A stretch of DNA of 64,000 nt. Origin: an uncultured Clostridium sp. (lineage in GTDB: Bacteria > Bacillota > Clostridia > Clostridiales > Clostridiaceae). The notes beneath the pieces were generated by a model, which searched no databases, was not told the origin of the DNA, and saw only the letters and a program-made list of their open reading frames with translations. Where the stretch lies: the NCBI GenBank assembly GCA_934755305.1, contig CAKVLD010000008.1:1-64000 (forward strand), read 5' to 3'. This document shows, one piece after another, positions 54,985 through 63,536 of this stretch (its first letter is position 1; each line of letters opens with the position of its first letter). Made by a program: the position numbers and the translations under genes.

Positions 54985-55485
54985 CTATCTTTTCATTATT
55001 ATCATATCTTCCTGTTGTGAATTTGGTCCTTCAAAAAAGTTTTTTGATATTCTATCTATTTTAAAATGACATCTTTTCCAAAAAGCTATTGCTTCTTGAT
55101 TAGTCTCTGCTACCCCTACTCTAATATCTTTGATTCCTTTATCTTGCTCTAGATAACTTGTTAATTCTTCTAAAAGCTTAGATCCTATTCCTTTATTTCT
55201 TAATTCCTTATCTATTATAAATAGCCAAATAAAAAATCTACTGTTATCTTCAATTCTTCCTTTTAATATTCCAATCACATTATTAGCTTTATTAATCTTC
55301 AAATAAACTTCATCTTCTGTAAAATAATATTCTAAAAATCTTCTATATAATATTTGTGGATCTAAAGATGTACATGAACTAGACTCTCTACAATTATTAA
55401 TTATCCATTCATTGAGTTCTACTACATCATTTTCATTAATACTTAAAAATTTATAATCTTCATAATTAAAATTTATCTGAATCAT
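54985..55485 (-). CDS. GNAT-family N-acetyltransferase
   Basis: 166 aa. The acetyl-CoA motif appears as RNKGIGSKLLEEL near residue 100 (Q/RxxGxG/A) followed by DIRVGVAETNQEAIAFWKRC, the typical motif B. The substrate is unknown. I start at the ATG at 55485, about seven bases after GGAGTG; the GTG at 55494 is part of that site. It stands alone. Confidence 0.85.
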   Translation of the reverse strand: MIQINFNYEDYKFLSINENDVVELNEWIINNCRESSSCTSLDPQILYRRFLEYYFTEDEVYLKINKANNVIGILKGRIEDNSRFFIWLFIIDKELRNKGIGSKLLEELTSYLEQDKGIKDIRVGVAETNQEAIAFWKRCHFKIDRISKNFFEGPNSQQEDMIIMKR

Positions 55486-55641
55486 AAAAATCACTCCATA
55501 TAATATACCTTAACCACATTAATAAATAATTCTACAAATATATTATTTTTCCTTTTAGTATATATATTAAAGCACTAACAAATAAAAGCACTACAAAATA
55601 AATTTGCAATGCCCTTATAACTTTTATCTATTTATTGAATA

Positions 55642-57102
55642 TTAATAATTATTGTTTATTCTCTTTAGTAATTCAAGAAGATATTCATAAACTCTTTCTG
55701 TAGAACTAATTGATACATGTTCTTCTGGAGTATGAGCATCTCTTATGTTAGGTCCAAAACTTATCATATCAAGTTTTCCAAGCTTCTCTTCAAATAATCC
55801 ACATTCAACTCCAGCATGAAGTGCATATACTATAGCATCTTCATTATACATATCTTTGTAAACTTCTTTACATAATTCTCTTATTTTAGATTCAGGATTA
55901 AACTCCCAAGCTGGATATGGTTCTCCTGATGAGAATCTTCCACCTAAACCTTCAGTTATAGTTTTTATTTTTTCTACTAAATCTTCTTTTAATGATGTAA
56001 CTGAACTTCTTACTGCACTATGATATTCAACTGCATTATTCTTCATACACACAACACCAACATTAGATGAACTTTCAACTAAATCTTTTATATTTCCACT
56101 CATAGTATTTATTCCATTTGGATATACATATAATAAATTTATAGTCTTTTTAGAACATTCCTTAGTAAACATTTCCTTAGCATCTGATTCAGATTCCTTT
56201 ACTATAATTACTACATCTGCATCTGTACTTGCTAATTCTACTTTTAAAGTTTCATTTAACTTAGCTAACTTTTCTTCCATCTTAACTTTATCATTTGCAT
56301 TTATTGCAACAACAGCTTCTGCTTCTCTAGGAATTGCATTATCCTTAGCTCCACCAGTAATAGATACAAGATTTAAATTAATTTCATTTGATACTTGTTT
56401 TAAAGCTCTACCTAAAATCTTATTAGCATTTCCTCTACCCTTATCGATTTCAGAACCAGAATGTCCTCCCTTTAATCCTTTAACTACTATATCAAATAAT
56501 TTTTCTTCTTTTAAAGCTTCTCTTTCTATATCAATATAAGAAGTAGTTCTTATACCACCTGCACAACTTACTAGGAAGTATCCTTCTTCTTCACTATCAA
56601 GATTCAAAAGAATTTTCCCACTTATATGTTCTTTTGATATATTCATAGCACCAGTCATACCAGTTTCTTCGTCAGAAGTTAATAATACTTCTAAGGCTGG
56701 ATGTTCTATTGTATCATCTGCTAAAATTGCCATAGCATAAGCTACTGCTATACCATTATCAGCTCCAAGTGTAGTTCCTGTAGCATATATATCGTCACCT
56801 TTTACTACAAGCTTTATTGGATCTTTAGTAAAGTCATGCTCTGTTCCTTTATTTTTTTCACAAACCATATCCATATGACCTTGCAAAATTACTGTAGGTG
56901 CATTTTCATATCCTTTTGTAGCTGGCTTCTTTATAATTATATTTAAAGCTTCATCTTGAATAACTTCTAATTTAAGTTTTCTACCAAAATCAGCTAAAAA
57001 ATCACTTATTTCTTTTTCATTTTTTGACCCTCTTGGGATGTTAGATATCTCCTCAAAGTATTTAAATACTTTATAAGCTTTAGAACTTTCTAAATTTTTC
57101 AT
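55642..57102 (-). CDS. pepD: Aminoacyl-histidine dipeptidase (PepD, M20 family)
   Basis: 486 aa, the normal size of PepD. Metal-site motifs in order: GHMDMVCEK near 80, GADNGIAVAYA near 118, TSDEETGMTGAMN near 147, LNLDSEEEG near 172 and HAGVECG near 435. It cleaves carnosine-like and other dipeptides in the cytoplasm using two metal ions. Single gene, divergent from pyk across a 189-bp region. Confidence 0.93.
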   Translation of the reverse strand: MKNLESSKAYKVFKYFEEISNIPRGSKNEKEISDFLADFGRKLKLEVIQDEALNIIIKKPATKGYENAPTVILQGHMDMVCEKNKGTEHDFTKDPIKLVVKGDDIYATGTTLGADNGIAVAYAMAILADDTIEHPALEVLLTSDEETGMTGAMNISKEHISGKILLNLDSEEEGYFLVSCAGGIRTTSYIDIEREALKEEKLFDIVVKGLKGGHSGSEIDKGRGNANKILGRALKQVSNEINLNLVSITGGAKDNAIPREAEAVVAINANDKVKMEEKLAKLNETLKVELASTDADVVIIVKESESDAKEMFTKECSKKTINLLYVYPNGINTMSGNIKDLVESSSNVGVVCMKNNAVEYHSAVRSSVTSLKEDLVEKIKTITEGLGGRFSSGEPYPAWEFNPESKIRELCKEVYKDMYNEDAIVYALHAGVECGLFEEKLGKLDMISFGPNIRDAHTPEEHVSISSTERVYEYLLELLKRINNNY

Positions 57103-57291
57103 TATTTATCTACTTCCTTTCATCAATATGTGTTAATATAAAACTAAGATTAGTCTAAGTATATCACACTGTAAAGTTATTTGTATATTTTCAATTGCTA
57201 AATAATAACTTATGTAACTTTTTAAGATAATAATATATACGACTAATTGCAAACATTACTAATTATAAAACTTATAGGAGGGTAACAATTT

Positions 57292-58710
57292 ATGCAAAAA
57301 ACTAAAATGATTTTCACTATTGGTCCTGCTAGTGATAATGAAAAAATGTTAAGAAAATTTATTGAAATTGGAATGAGTGCTGCTAGACTTAATTTTTCAC
57401 ATGGTACCCATGAAACACACAAGGAAAAAATAGACTTAATAAAAAGAATAAGAGAAGAAATGGATTCCCCTACTGCAATTATTCTAGATATTAAAGGTCC
57501 AAAAATTAGAACTCATAACTTTGTAAATGATGGTGTTGAATTAGTAAAAGGGCAAGAATTCTCCTTTATTTGTGGAGAAGAAATTCTAGGTGATGAACAC
57601 AGATGTTCAATTTCTTATGATATTTTATATAGAGATGTAGAGCCAGGTGGTTCTATCTTAGTTGATGATGGATTATTAAAATTTGAAATTCTTCAAGTAA
57701 TAGATAAAGAAATCAAGTGTAAAGTAAAAGTTGGAGGTATGATTAAAAACCATAAAGGTGTTAACGTACCTAATGTAAAAATAAAACTTCCTTCTATCAC
57801 TGAAAAAGATATTAAAGATATAGAATTTGGTTGCAAAATGGGAGTAGATTTTATAGCTGCTTCATTTATAAGAAAAGCTAGTGACGTATTAGAAGTTAAA
57901 AGAGTTCTGCAAAAAAATGGTGGAGAAAATATACAAGTTATAGCTAAGATTGAAAACCAAGAAGGTGTAGATAATATCGATTCTATAATTGATGTTACTG
58001 ATGGTGTTATGGTAGCTAGAGGTGATATGGGAGTAGAAATTCCAATAGAAAAAGTTCCTATAATCCAAAAGATGATTATTAAAAAATGTAAAGCTGCTGG
58101 AAAAACTGTAATTACAGCTACTCAAATGCTTGATTCTATGATAAGAAATTCATTACCTACAAGAGCAGAAGCTTCTGATATATGTAATGCTATCTTTGAT
58201 GGAACTGATGCAATTATGTTATCAGGTGAAAGTGCTTCTGGTAACTTCCCTAAAGAAGCTGCTCAAACTATGGCTAGAATAGCTCAAGAAGCAGAGGCTA
58301 ATTTAGCATATGATCACTTAATGTATAATCCTCAAGGATTCTGTCCAACTGAATACGCTGATGCTATTAGTTTCTCAACTTGTAGAACTGCACTTTCATT
58401 AAATGCAAAAGCTATAGTTGCTGCTACAAAGAGTGGATCTACAGCAAAACTTTTATCTAAATATAGACCAAAATCTCCAATAATAGCTATTACTCCTTAC
58501 GAAGAAGTAAGACGTGGTCTAGCATTAACTTTTGGTGTTCTTCCTAAAAAATGTGATATGTTCAATACTACTGAAGATATATTAATGGAAGCTAAAAAGA
58601 CAGTTTATGACTTAGATCTTGGTAGAAAAGGTGACGATATAATAGTTGCTGCTGGTATGCCTACAACTAAGAGCGGTTGCACAAACATGATGAAAATTGA
58701 AAAACTTTAA
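57292..58710 (+). CDS. pyk: Pyruvate kinase
   Basis: 472 aa, lacking the extra C-terminal PEP-utiliser domain of Bacillus pyruvate kinases. Signature stretches are KMIFTIGPASDN, the active site IAKIENQEGVDN, DGVMVARGDMGVEIP and TQMLDSMIRNSLPTRAE. It makes pyruvate and ATP from PEP and ADP. AGGAGG lies nine bases before the ATG. It is monocistronic, closed by a hairpin at 58721. Confidence 0.97.
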   Translation: MQKTKMIFTIGPASDNEKMLRKFIEIGMSAARLNFSHGTHETHKEKIDLIKRIREEMDSPTAIILDIKGPKIRTHNFVNDGVELVKGQEFSFICGEEILGDEHRCSISYDILYRDVEPGGSILVDDGLLKFEILQVIDKEIKCKVKVGGMIKNHKGVNVPNVKIKLPSITEKDIKDIEFGCKMGVDFIAASFIRKASDVLEVKRVLQKNGGENIQVIAKIENQEGVDNIDSIIDVTDGVMVARGDMGVEIPIEKVPIIQKMIIKKCKAAGKTVITATQMLDSMIRNSLPTRAEASDICNAIFDGTDAIMLSGESASGNFPKEAAQTMARIAQEAEANLAYDHLMYNPQGFCPTEYADAISFSTCRTALSLNAKAIVAATKSGSTAKLLSKYRPKSPIIAITPYEEVRRGLALTFGVLPKKCDMFNTTEDILMEAKKTVYDLDLGRKGDDIIVAAGMPTTKSGCTNMMKIEKL

Positions 58711-58720
58711 TTATTTAAGA

Positions 58721-58763
58721 AGCTTATAGCTCTAGCAGTTAAAAACTACTAAAGTTATAAGCT
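58721..58763 (+). terminator. Terminator of pyk
   Basis: Outer arms AGCTTATA (58721-58728) and TATAAGCT (58756-58763) with further inner pairing (CTAG/CTA and AGTT/AACT), then CCTTTATT. It can also act on the convergent S1-domain gene. Confidence 0.75.
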
Positions 58764-58781
58764 CCTTTATTAATAATTAAA

Positions 58782-59927
58782 TTATTCAAACTTAAAATCT
58801 TTAAATAATTCTCCTAAAGAAATTCCTTCTTCATCATCATTGTATTGTAAGTATTCCTTGCTCTTTTCATCAGCATCTTTTATACTTAAACTTAACTTTT
58901 TAGCTTCTTTATCTACATTTAATACTTTAACTTTTACCTTTTGACCTACCTTTAGTACATCACCTGGTTTTGTTATATTTTCATCAGTAATTTCACTCAT
59001 GTGAACTAAACCTTCTATGCTAGGTAATACTTCTACAAAAGCTCCAAAACCTGCTAATCTAGTTACTTTTCCTTCAATTACTTCTCCTTCTTTTATTGAA
59101 TCTCCATGTACCTTCCAAGGCTCTTTTTCTACATCTTTTAAAACTAAAGCTAACCTTTCTTTTTCCTTATCAATTTCACCAATAAATACTTCTACCTTAT
59201 CTCCTACAGATACAACATCTTCTGGTCTATGAACTCTTTCCCAAGATAAATCATTAAGATGAATTAAACCTTCTATTCCTCCAATATCAACAAAAGCACC
59301 AAACTTAGCTAATCTAGTTACTACCCCTGTTCTCTTTTCTCCTGATTTAACAGATTTCCAAATAGCCTTTTTCTTTTCTGCATATTCTTGTTCTTCTATT
59401 ACTCTTCTTGAAGCCACAACTTTTCTGTTTCTAAAGTCTAATTCAATAATCTTAACTTCAAGAGTTTTTCCTATAACAGATTCAAATTCTACTTTTTCTC
59501 TGCTTAATTGAGATCCTGGTATAAATACTCTTATACTTCCATAGTAAGCTACAACTCCGCCTTTTACAGCTTCCTTAACTCTTACTGAAATGATTTCTTC
59601 ATTATCAAAAGCATTTTGAATATCTTCTTTTTCTGTAATTGCTAAAGCCCTAACTCTAGATAATAATACATATCCTTCACCATCATTAGGAGATAAAACA
59701 TATACTTCTATTTCATCATCTTTTTTAACTACATCTAATGGATTTAAATCTTCTGTAGTTAACTCTTCTCTAGTTATTACTCCATCAAAAGCATAATTTA
59801 TATTAACACTTACTTCTTTGTCATTAACATCTATTACTTTTCCTTTTAGAATATCACCTGTGCTTATTCTTTTGACATCATAATTACTTAAAAGTTCACT
59901 CATACTATTCATAGTTTCGTTTTCCAT
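58782..59927 (-). CDS. S1-domain RNA-binding protein (ribosomal protein S1-like)
   Basis: 381 aa with four S1 repeats, about residues 20-90, 105-170, 190-260 and 275-345. The last two are the best preserved (FGAFVDIGGIEGLIHLNDLS and FGAFVEVLPSIEGLVHMSEI). It is shorter than the six-repeat proteobacterial S1 but typical of Firmicutes RpsA-like proteins, which bind mRNA with an uncertain link to the ribosome. I start at the ATG at 59927; a TTG at 59933 is too close to AGGAG. It is convergent with pyk. Confidence 0.9.
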   Translation of the reverse strand: MENETMNSMSELLSNYDVKRISTGDILKGKVIDVNDKEVSVNINYAFDGVITREELTTEDLNPLDVVKKDDEIEVYVLSPNDGEGYVLLSRVRALAITEKEDIQNAFDNEEIISVRVKEAVKGGVVAYYGSIRVFIPGSQLSREKVEFESVIGKTLEVKIIELDFRNRKVVASRRVIEEQEYAEKKKAIWKSVKSGEKRTGVVTRLAKFGAFVDIGGIEGLIHLNDLSWERVHRPEDVVSVGDKVEVFIGEIDKEKERLALVLKDVEKEPWKVHGDSIKEGEVIEGKVTRLAGFGAFVEVLPSIEGLVHMSEITDENITKPGDVLKVGQKVKVKVLNVDKEAKKLSLSIKDADEKSKEYLQYNDDEEGISLGELFKDFKFE

Positions 59928-59940
59928 TCTCAATACACTC

Positions 59941-60366
59941 CTATACTATATGTTTTCTTCTAATCTTATTTAATTCACTATAACAATAGTCGATAATATC
60001 ACTTCTCTTTATTATCCCAATAAATATACCATTATCATCCACTACTGGTACAAAGTTTTGATTAACAGCTAAATTTATCAAACTTTCAATATCAGCATTT
60101 ATAGAAACACTTTTATGTATTATTCTTCTTGGTATATCACTTACCTTTACACTTTCAGTATTTATAAAGCTTAAATCAGGTGTATTTTTTAACTTCCATA
60201 ATAAATCACCTTCTGTTAATGTACCTACATATCTTCCTGTCTTATCAATAAGTGGTATAGCTGTATATCCATGATGCTCCATTCTCTCCATTACCTGTCG
60301 CATACTAGACTCAACTCGCTCACATACTACTTCATTTTTTGGTGTTAGAAAAAATGCTATATTCAT
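59941..60366 (-). CDS. CBS-domain pair protein
   Basis: 141 aa consisting of two CBS motifs: residues about 5-60 (MERMEHHGYTAIPLIDKTGR then VGTLTEGDLLWKL) and 80-135 (NFVPVVDDNGIFIGIIKRSD). Such stand-alone pairs bind adenine nucleotides and act as sensors, target unknown. The gene precedes the S1-domain gene by 13 bp and is probably co-transcribed with it. Confidence 0.88.
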   Translation of the reverse strand: MNIAFFLTPKNEVVCERVESSMRQVMERMEHHGYTAIPLIDKTGRYVGTLTEGDLLWKLKNTPDLSFINTESVKVSDIPRRIIHKSVSINADIESLINLAVNQNFVPVVDDNGIFIGIIKRSDIIDYCYSELNKIRRKHIV

Positions 60367-60426
60367 AGTACCCCCCTTATTCTTACAATAAGTTTTCTTT
60401 TTATATTAATATTTTACCATAAAACA

Positions 60427-60603
60427 TTACTTTCTGTTAGTTTTCATTTTATATATCTCCTTGGAAATTAATGATATATTATCCCTTCCTTCTTCAATTA
60501 CTCCCTTAGTATATATATGTTTACCTAACACTGACAAAGAAAAACTCACTATAAATATAATTGATGCAACTAATATAATAGCTATCTTTTTATCTTTTCT
60601 CAA
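60427..60603 (-). CDS. Small single-pass membrane protein, unknown
   Basis: A 58-codon frame from TTG 60603 to TAA 60427: basic start (RKDKK), one hydrophobic helix (IAIILVASIIFIVSFSLSVL) and a charged tail. It fills most of the gap between the MutS-like gene and the CBS gene and reads the same way. The hydrophobic block and coding-like composition support it, but the ribosome site is poor. I do not recognise a family. Confidence 0.5.
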   Translation of the reverse strand: MRKDKKIAIILVASIIFIVSFSLSVLGKHIYTKGVIEEGRDNISLISKEIYKMKTNRK

Positions 60604-60652
60604 TTATTCTTATGAACAATATCTCATCCTATGTTTCATCAAGACTTATTCC

Positions 60653-62452
60653 CTATTGAGTTATTTCTATACCTGCAAGCTTCATAAGATATACTGCATT
60701 TTGAGTAAGACTTTTTCCTTTTCTTAATTTATAATCAAATTTTATTTTATTATCTTCGTAATACTCTCTAAAATTATAATTATCAATTTCCTTCATTTCT
60801 TCTTCTAAATCACATAGCTCTAAATCATGAGTTGATAATAATCCCATAGCTCCATTATCAGCAAGTTGTTTCACCAATACTGTAGCTCCTGTATGTCTGT
60901 CCTTTGAATTAGTTCCTTTAAATATTTCATCTAATAAGAAGAATATTTTTTCTCCTCTTCTACATGCTTCTATTAATATCTTTATTCTCAAAATTTCTGC
61001 ATAGAATGATGATATACTTTCTTCCAAATTATCTTTTGTTCTCATACAAGTATAAATATTCATCACATTACATTTAAAGCTCTTAGCTGCACAAGGAGCA
61101 CCTATATAACTTAACACAAGGTTAACACCTATAGTTCTTAAGAATGTACTCTTACCTGACATATTTGAACCTGTTATTAATGTTATTTGCTTTGGTCTTG
61201 ATATTTCATAAGTATTAGATACAGCTCTCTCTCCTATTAAAGGATGCTTAATATCTTCCCCTTTAACCTCTGCTTCTTCTGATATATCTGGGAAACACCA
61301 TTCTTCATGATCAAAACTTAAATTAGAGACACTTGAAAGTGCATCAAATTCTCCCATAACTTCAAGCCAATTTTCTACTCTTGAACCATTAACTGATTTC
61401 CATTTATTTAAATTCATCATTATAAATACATCTGCAAAAAAGAATATATTTAATATAAAGAAATATGCATTCCCTGCTGAATCTCCAACCCAATCAAGTA
61501 AAGATGCTAACTTTTTCATTTCTACTTTACATGAAACATTTGATTCTTCTTTTAATTTACCTTTTAAATTAACTAAATAATCACTTTTAAATTCTTCATC
61601 TTCTATTAAAGTTAATAGATTTGCATAAGCTTTTACACTATTTTTTATTGAGTGGAAAAGATTAATTACTTCATCCATATCTTTAGTTAACACTTTAATT
61701 ACAGCATAATTAACCATAAGATCTAATATTATAAAAGAAACTGGTATAACCTTCATAATAGAAAGTACTATAAATCCCATAGTGATGGCCATAAATAAAA
61801 TTGCTACAGAAGCTTTTCCTTTATCGCTCTTAGACTCTTCTTTTGACCACTTTACTAAATCATCCAATTCCTCATTCTTTTTCTTTTTAAATGTCCCACC
61901 AACATATAATTTTTGTCTCCATTCTACCTTTTCCCCTAATTCCTTAATAGCTTTTTGTTTTTCAACTATTAATTCTTTAGTAGGTAATTTTTTTAAAGAA
62001 AGTATTTCTCCAAGCTTTCTTCTACCACTTAAAGTTCTAGTAGTATTTATCATTTGAAATAAAGAATTTTTCCCCACTATATCTAGGTCATTTGCAAAAG
62101 CGTGATCTTCTTCCACTAGATCTTGACCTTTATCCTCAAATTCTTTATATTCACCATTTAATCTCTTTAAACCCTTTTCACTAAATTCCAAATTAATTTC
62201 TAGAATGTCTCTTTTAGCAATTATTCTACCATGAATTATTGCAACAATACTAAACACTAAAAACGCTATAATTAGAGATATTCCTCCACTCATTAGTCCT
62301 TGCGCTTTATACATTTTATAAGAAGCAAACAACCCAATAAGTAATATTATAAGTCTACTCCAACCTACTATATCAATAGTTTTGTTTAAACTTTCTATCT
62401 CTATTTTGTTCTTCTTAATATTCTCATTATAAAAATTTTCCGACTTTTTCAT
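60653..62452 (-). CDS. Membrane-anchored MutS-like ATPase
   Basis: 599 aa. The C-terminal 200 residues are a MutS-type ATPase: Walker A ITGSNMSGKSTFLRTIG near 428, Walker B FFLLDEIFKGTNS near 510 and the STHD histidine near 550. The N-terminal part lacks the mismatch-recognition domain and instead has two helices near residues 30-70 and more hydrophobic segments near 220-260 and 345. This layout is seen in a poorly studied MutS-related group of Firmicutes and Bacteroidetes. A mismatch-repair role is doubtful; a membrane-linked DNA or stress role is possible. Confidence 0.85.
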   Translation of the reverse strand: MKKSENFYNENIKKNKIEIESLNKTIDIVGWSRLIILLIGLFASYKMYKAQGLMSGGISLIIAFLVFSIVAIIHGRIIAKRDILEINLEFSEKGLKRLNGEYKEFEDKGQDLVEEDHAFANDLDIVGKNSLFQMINTTRTLSGRRKLGEILSLKKLPTKELIVEKQKAIKELGEKVEWRQKLYVGGTFKKKKNEELDDLVKWSKEESKSDKGKASVAILFMAITMGFIVLSIMKVIPVSFIILDLMVNYAVIKVLTKDMDEVINLFHSIKNSVKAYANLLTLIEDEEFKSDYLVNLKGKLKEESNVSCKVEMKKLASLLDWVGDSAGNAYFFILNIFFFADVFIMMNLNKWKSVNGSRVENWLEVMGEFDALSSVSNLSFDHEEWCFPDISEEAEVKGEDIKHPLIGERAVSNTYEISRPKQITLITGSNMSGKSTFLRTIGVNLVLSYIGAPCAAKSFKCNVMNIYTCMRTKDNLEESISSFYAEILRIKILIEACRRGEKIFFLLDEIFKGTNSKDRHTGATVLVKQLADNGAMGLLSTHDLELCDLEEEMKEIDNYNFREYYEDNKIKFDYKLRKGKSLTQNAVYLMKLAGIEITQ

Positions 62453-62536
62453 AACTAATACCTCTCATTTCATTTTCTATTACTACCATAGCATAATTCT
62501 TATAAAATTCCAATATATCCAAATAACTTCTAACTA

Positions 62537-62576
62537 AATAAAAGATAGATTCAACTTAATGAACCTATCTTTTATT
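62537..62576 (-). terminator. Terminator after the ZnuA-like gene
   Basis: Arms AATAAAAGATAG (62537-62548) and CTATCTTTTATT (62565-62576), 30 bp after the stop codon, T-rich on the minus strand side. Confidence 0.8.
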
Positions 62577-62605
62577 AGTTGTTATATATTACTAAATATA
62601 ATCCT

Positions 62606-63466
62606 TTATTTTAAAGCTCCATAAATTTTTTCATAATTATCTTTCATAGCTTCTAAATAAGATTTACCTTCTACTTTAGTTTCTAATGTATAAATAGGAA
62701 TTACTTTTCCTTCTATAGCTTTCGCTAAAGTATCTGCATCTTTTTGCGATTCGCTACCTTCTGAAAAAATAACATTAATACCTTGTTCTTTACAATAATC
62801 TGCTAGTGCAGTCATATCCTTAAAAGTAGTTTCAACATCTTCATTTAAAACACCTTTTATAGCCTTTTGCTCTAAACCATATTCTCTACAAAGGTAAGCA
62901 AAAGCTTCATGACTTGTTACAAAGTTCTTTTTGTTTACAGAATCAAATTGTGGTTTATATTCATTATAAAGAGATTCCATTTCACTTATATATTTTTCAT
63001 AATTTTCTTCATAGTATTCTTTATTATCTGGATCTTTTTTTACTAAAATATCTTTTATGTTTTTACATTGAACCATAGCTTCTTTTAAACTTAACCATAC
63101 ATGAGGGTCATCTGCTCCTTCTGTTTGTATTACATCTACCCCTTTACTTGCATCTATAAGTTCAATATCACCTTCAACTTGATCAATCCATGGTTCTAAT
63201 CCTAAACCATTGTATATAAGTATCTCTCTATTTGTTAATTCCTTCTTATCAGCTGGAGTAAAGTCAAAGTCATGAGGTTCCATGTTTTCTTTAACTACTG
63301 TGTATATATTAACCTTATCCTTACCTATATTTTCAGTAAATTCTCTTAATGTATTTACTGATACAGCAACTTTTAACTTTCCATCATCTTCTTTTGAATT
63401 TTCACATCCTATAAATAGCATAGGAATAAATATTATCATTAGTATCATGGTTATTATTTTCTTCAT
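62606..63466 (-). CDS. Metal-binding lipoprotein of an ABC importer (ZnuA/AdcA-like)
   Basis: 286 aa with a lipoprotein signal peptide (hydrophobic run, then lipobox LFIGC at residue 21). Cluster A-I metal-binding histidines are visible in NMEPHDFDFTP, DDPHVWLS and TSHEAFAYLC, and an acidic ligand in IFSEGSES. It should bind Zn(II) or Mn(II) outside the membrane. There is no His-rich loop. No permease or ATPase gene is beside it, so it must use a transporter encoded elsewhere. A consensus promoter and a palindrome overlapping it suggest metal-dependent repression. Confidence 0.9.
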   Translation of the reverse strand: MKKIITMILMIIFIPMLFIGCENSKEDDGKLKVAVSVNTLREFTENIGKDKVNIYTVVKENMEPHDFDFTPADKKELTNREILIYNGLGLEPWIDQVEGDIELIDASKGVDVIQTEGADDPHVWLSLKEAMVQCKNIKDILVKKDPDNKEYYEENYEKYISEMESLYNEYKPQFDSVNKKNFVTSHEAFAYLCREYGLEQKAIKGVLNEDVETTFKDMTALADYCKEQGINVIFSEGSESQKDADTLAKAIEGKVIPIYTLETKVEGKSYLEAMKDNYEKIYGALK

Positions 63467-63478
63467 ATATTCACCTCT

Positions 63479-63505
63479 AATTGCATATGATTTGCATTTA
63501 CAATT
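63479..63505. promoter_or_regulatory. Imperfect palindrome over the ZnuA-like promoter
   Basis: 27 bp with AATTG/CAATT ends and 9 of 13 symmetric positions paired. It overlaps the -10 box. A metalloregulator site is likely by position, but it matches neither Zur nor MntR consensus well. Confidence 0.35.
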
Positions 63506-63531
63506 TTACTCCTACATGAATGTTTTGTCAA
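63503..63531 (-). promoter_or_regulatory. Sigma-A promoter of the ZnuA-like gene
   Basis: On the minus strand: -35 TTGACA (63526-63531), exactly 17 bp, -10 TAAAAT (63503-63508). The transcript would start about 40 bp ahead of the ATG at 63466. Confidence 0.75.
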
Positions 63532-63536
63532 CAATG

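Noticed and set aside
57140..57165. TTAG-rich stretch upstream of pepD resembling the DtxR-type operator
   Set aside because: The TTAG units are direct, not inverted, and the sequence does not match the two palindromes of the metallophore locus.
60461..60727. Plus-strand frame across the gap before the MutS-like gene
   Set aside because: It overlaps the MutS 3' end on the opposite strand and lacks a ribosome site; the minus-strand 58-aa frame is more protein-like.
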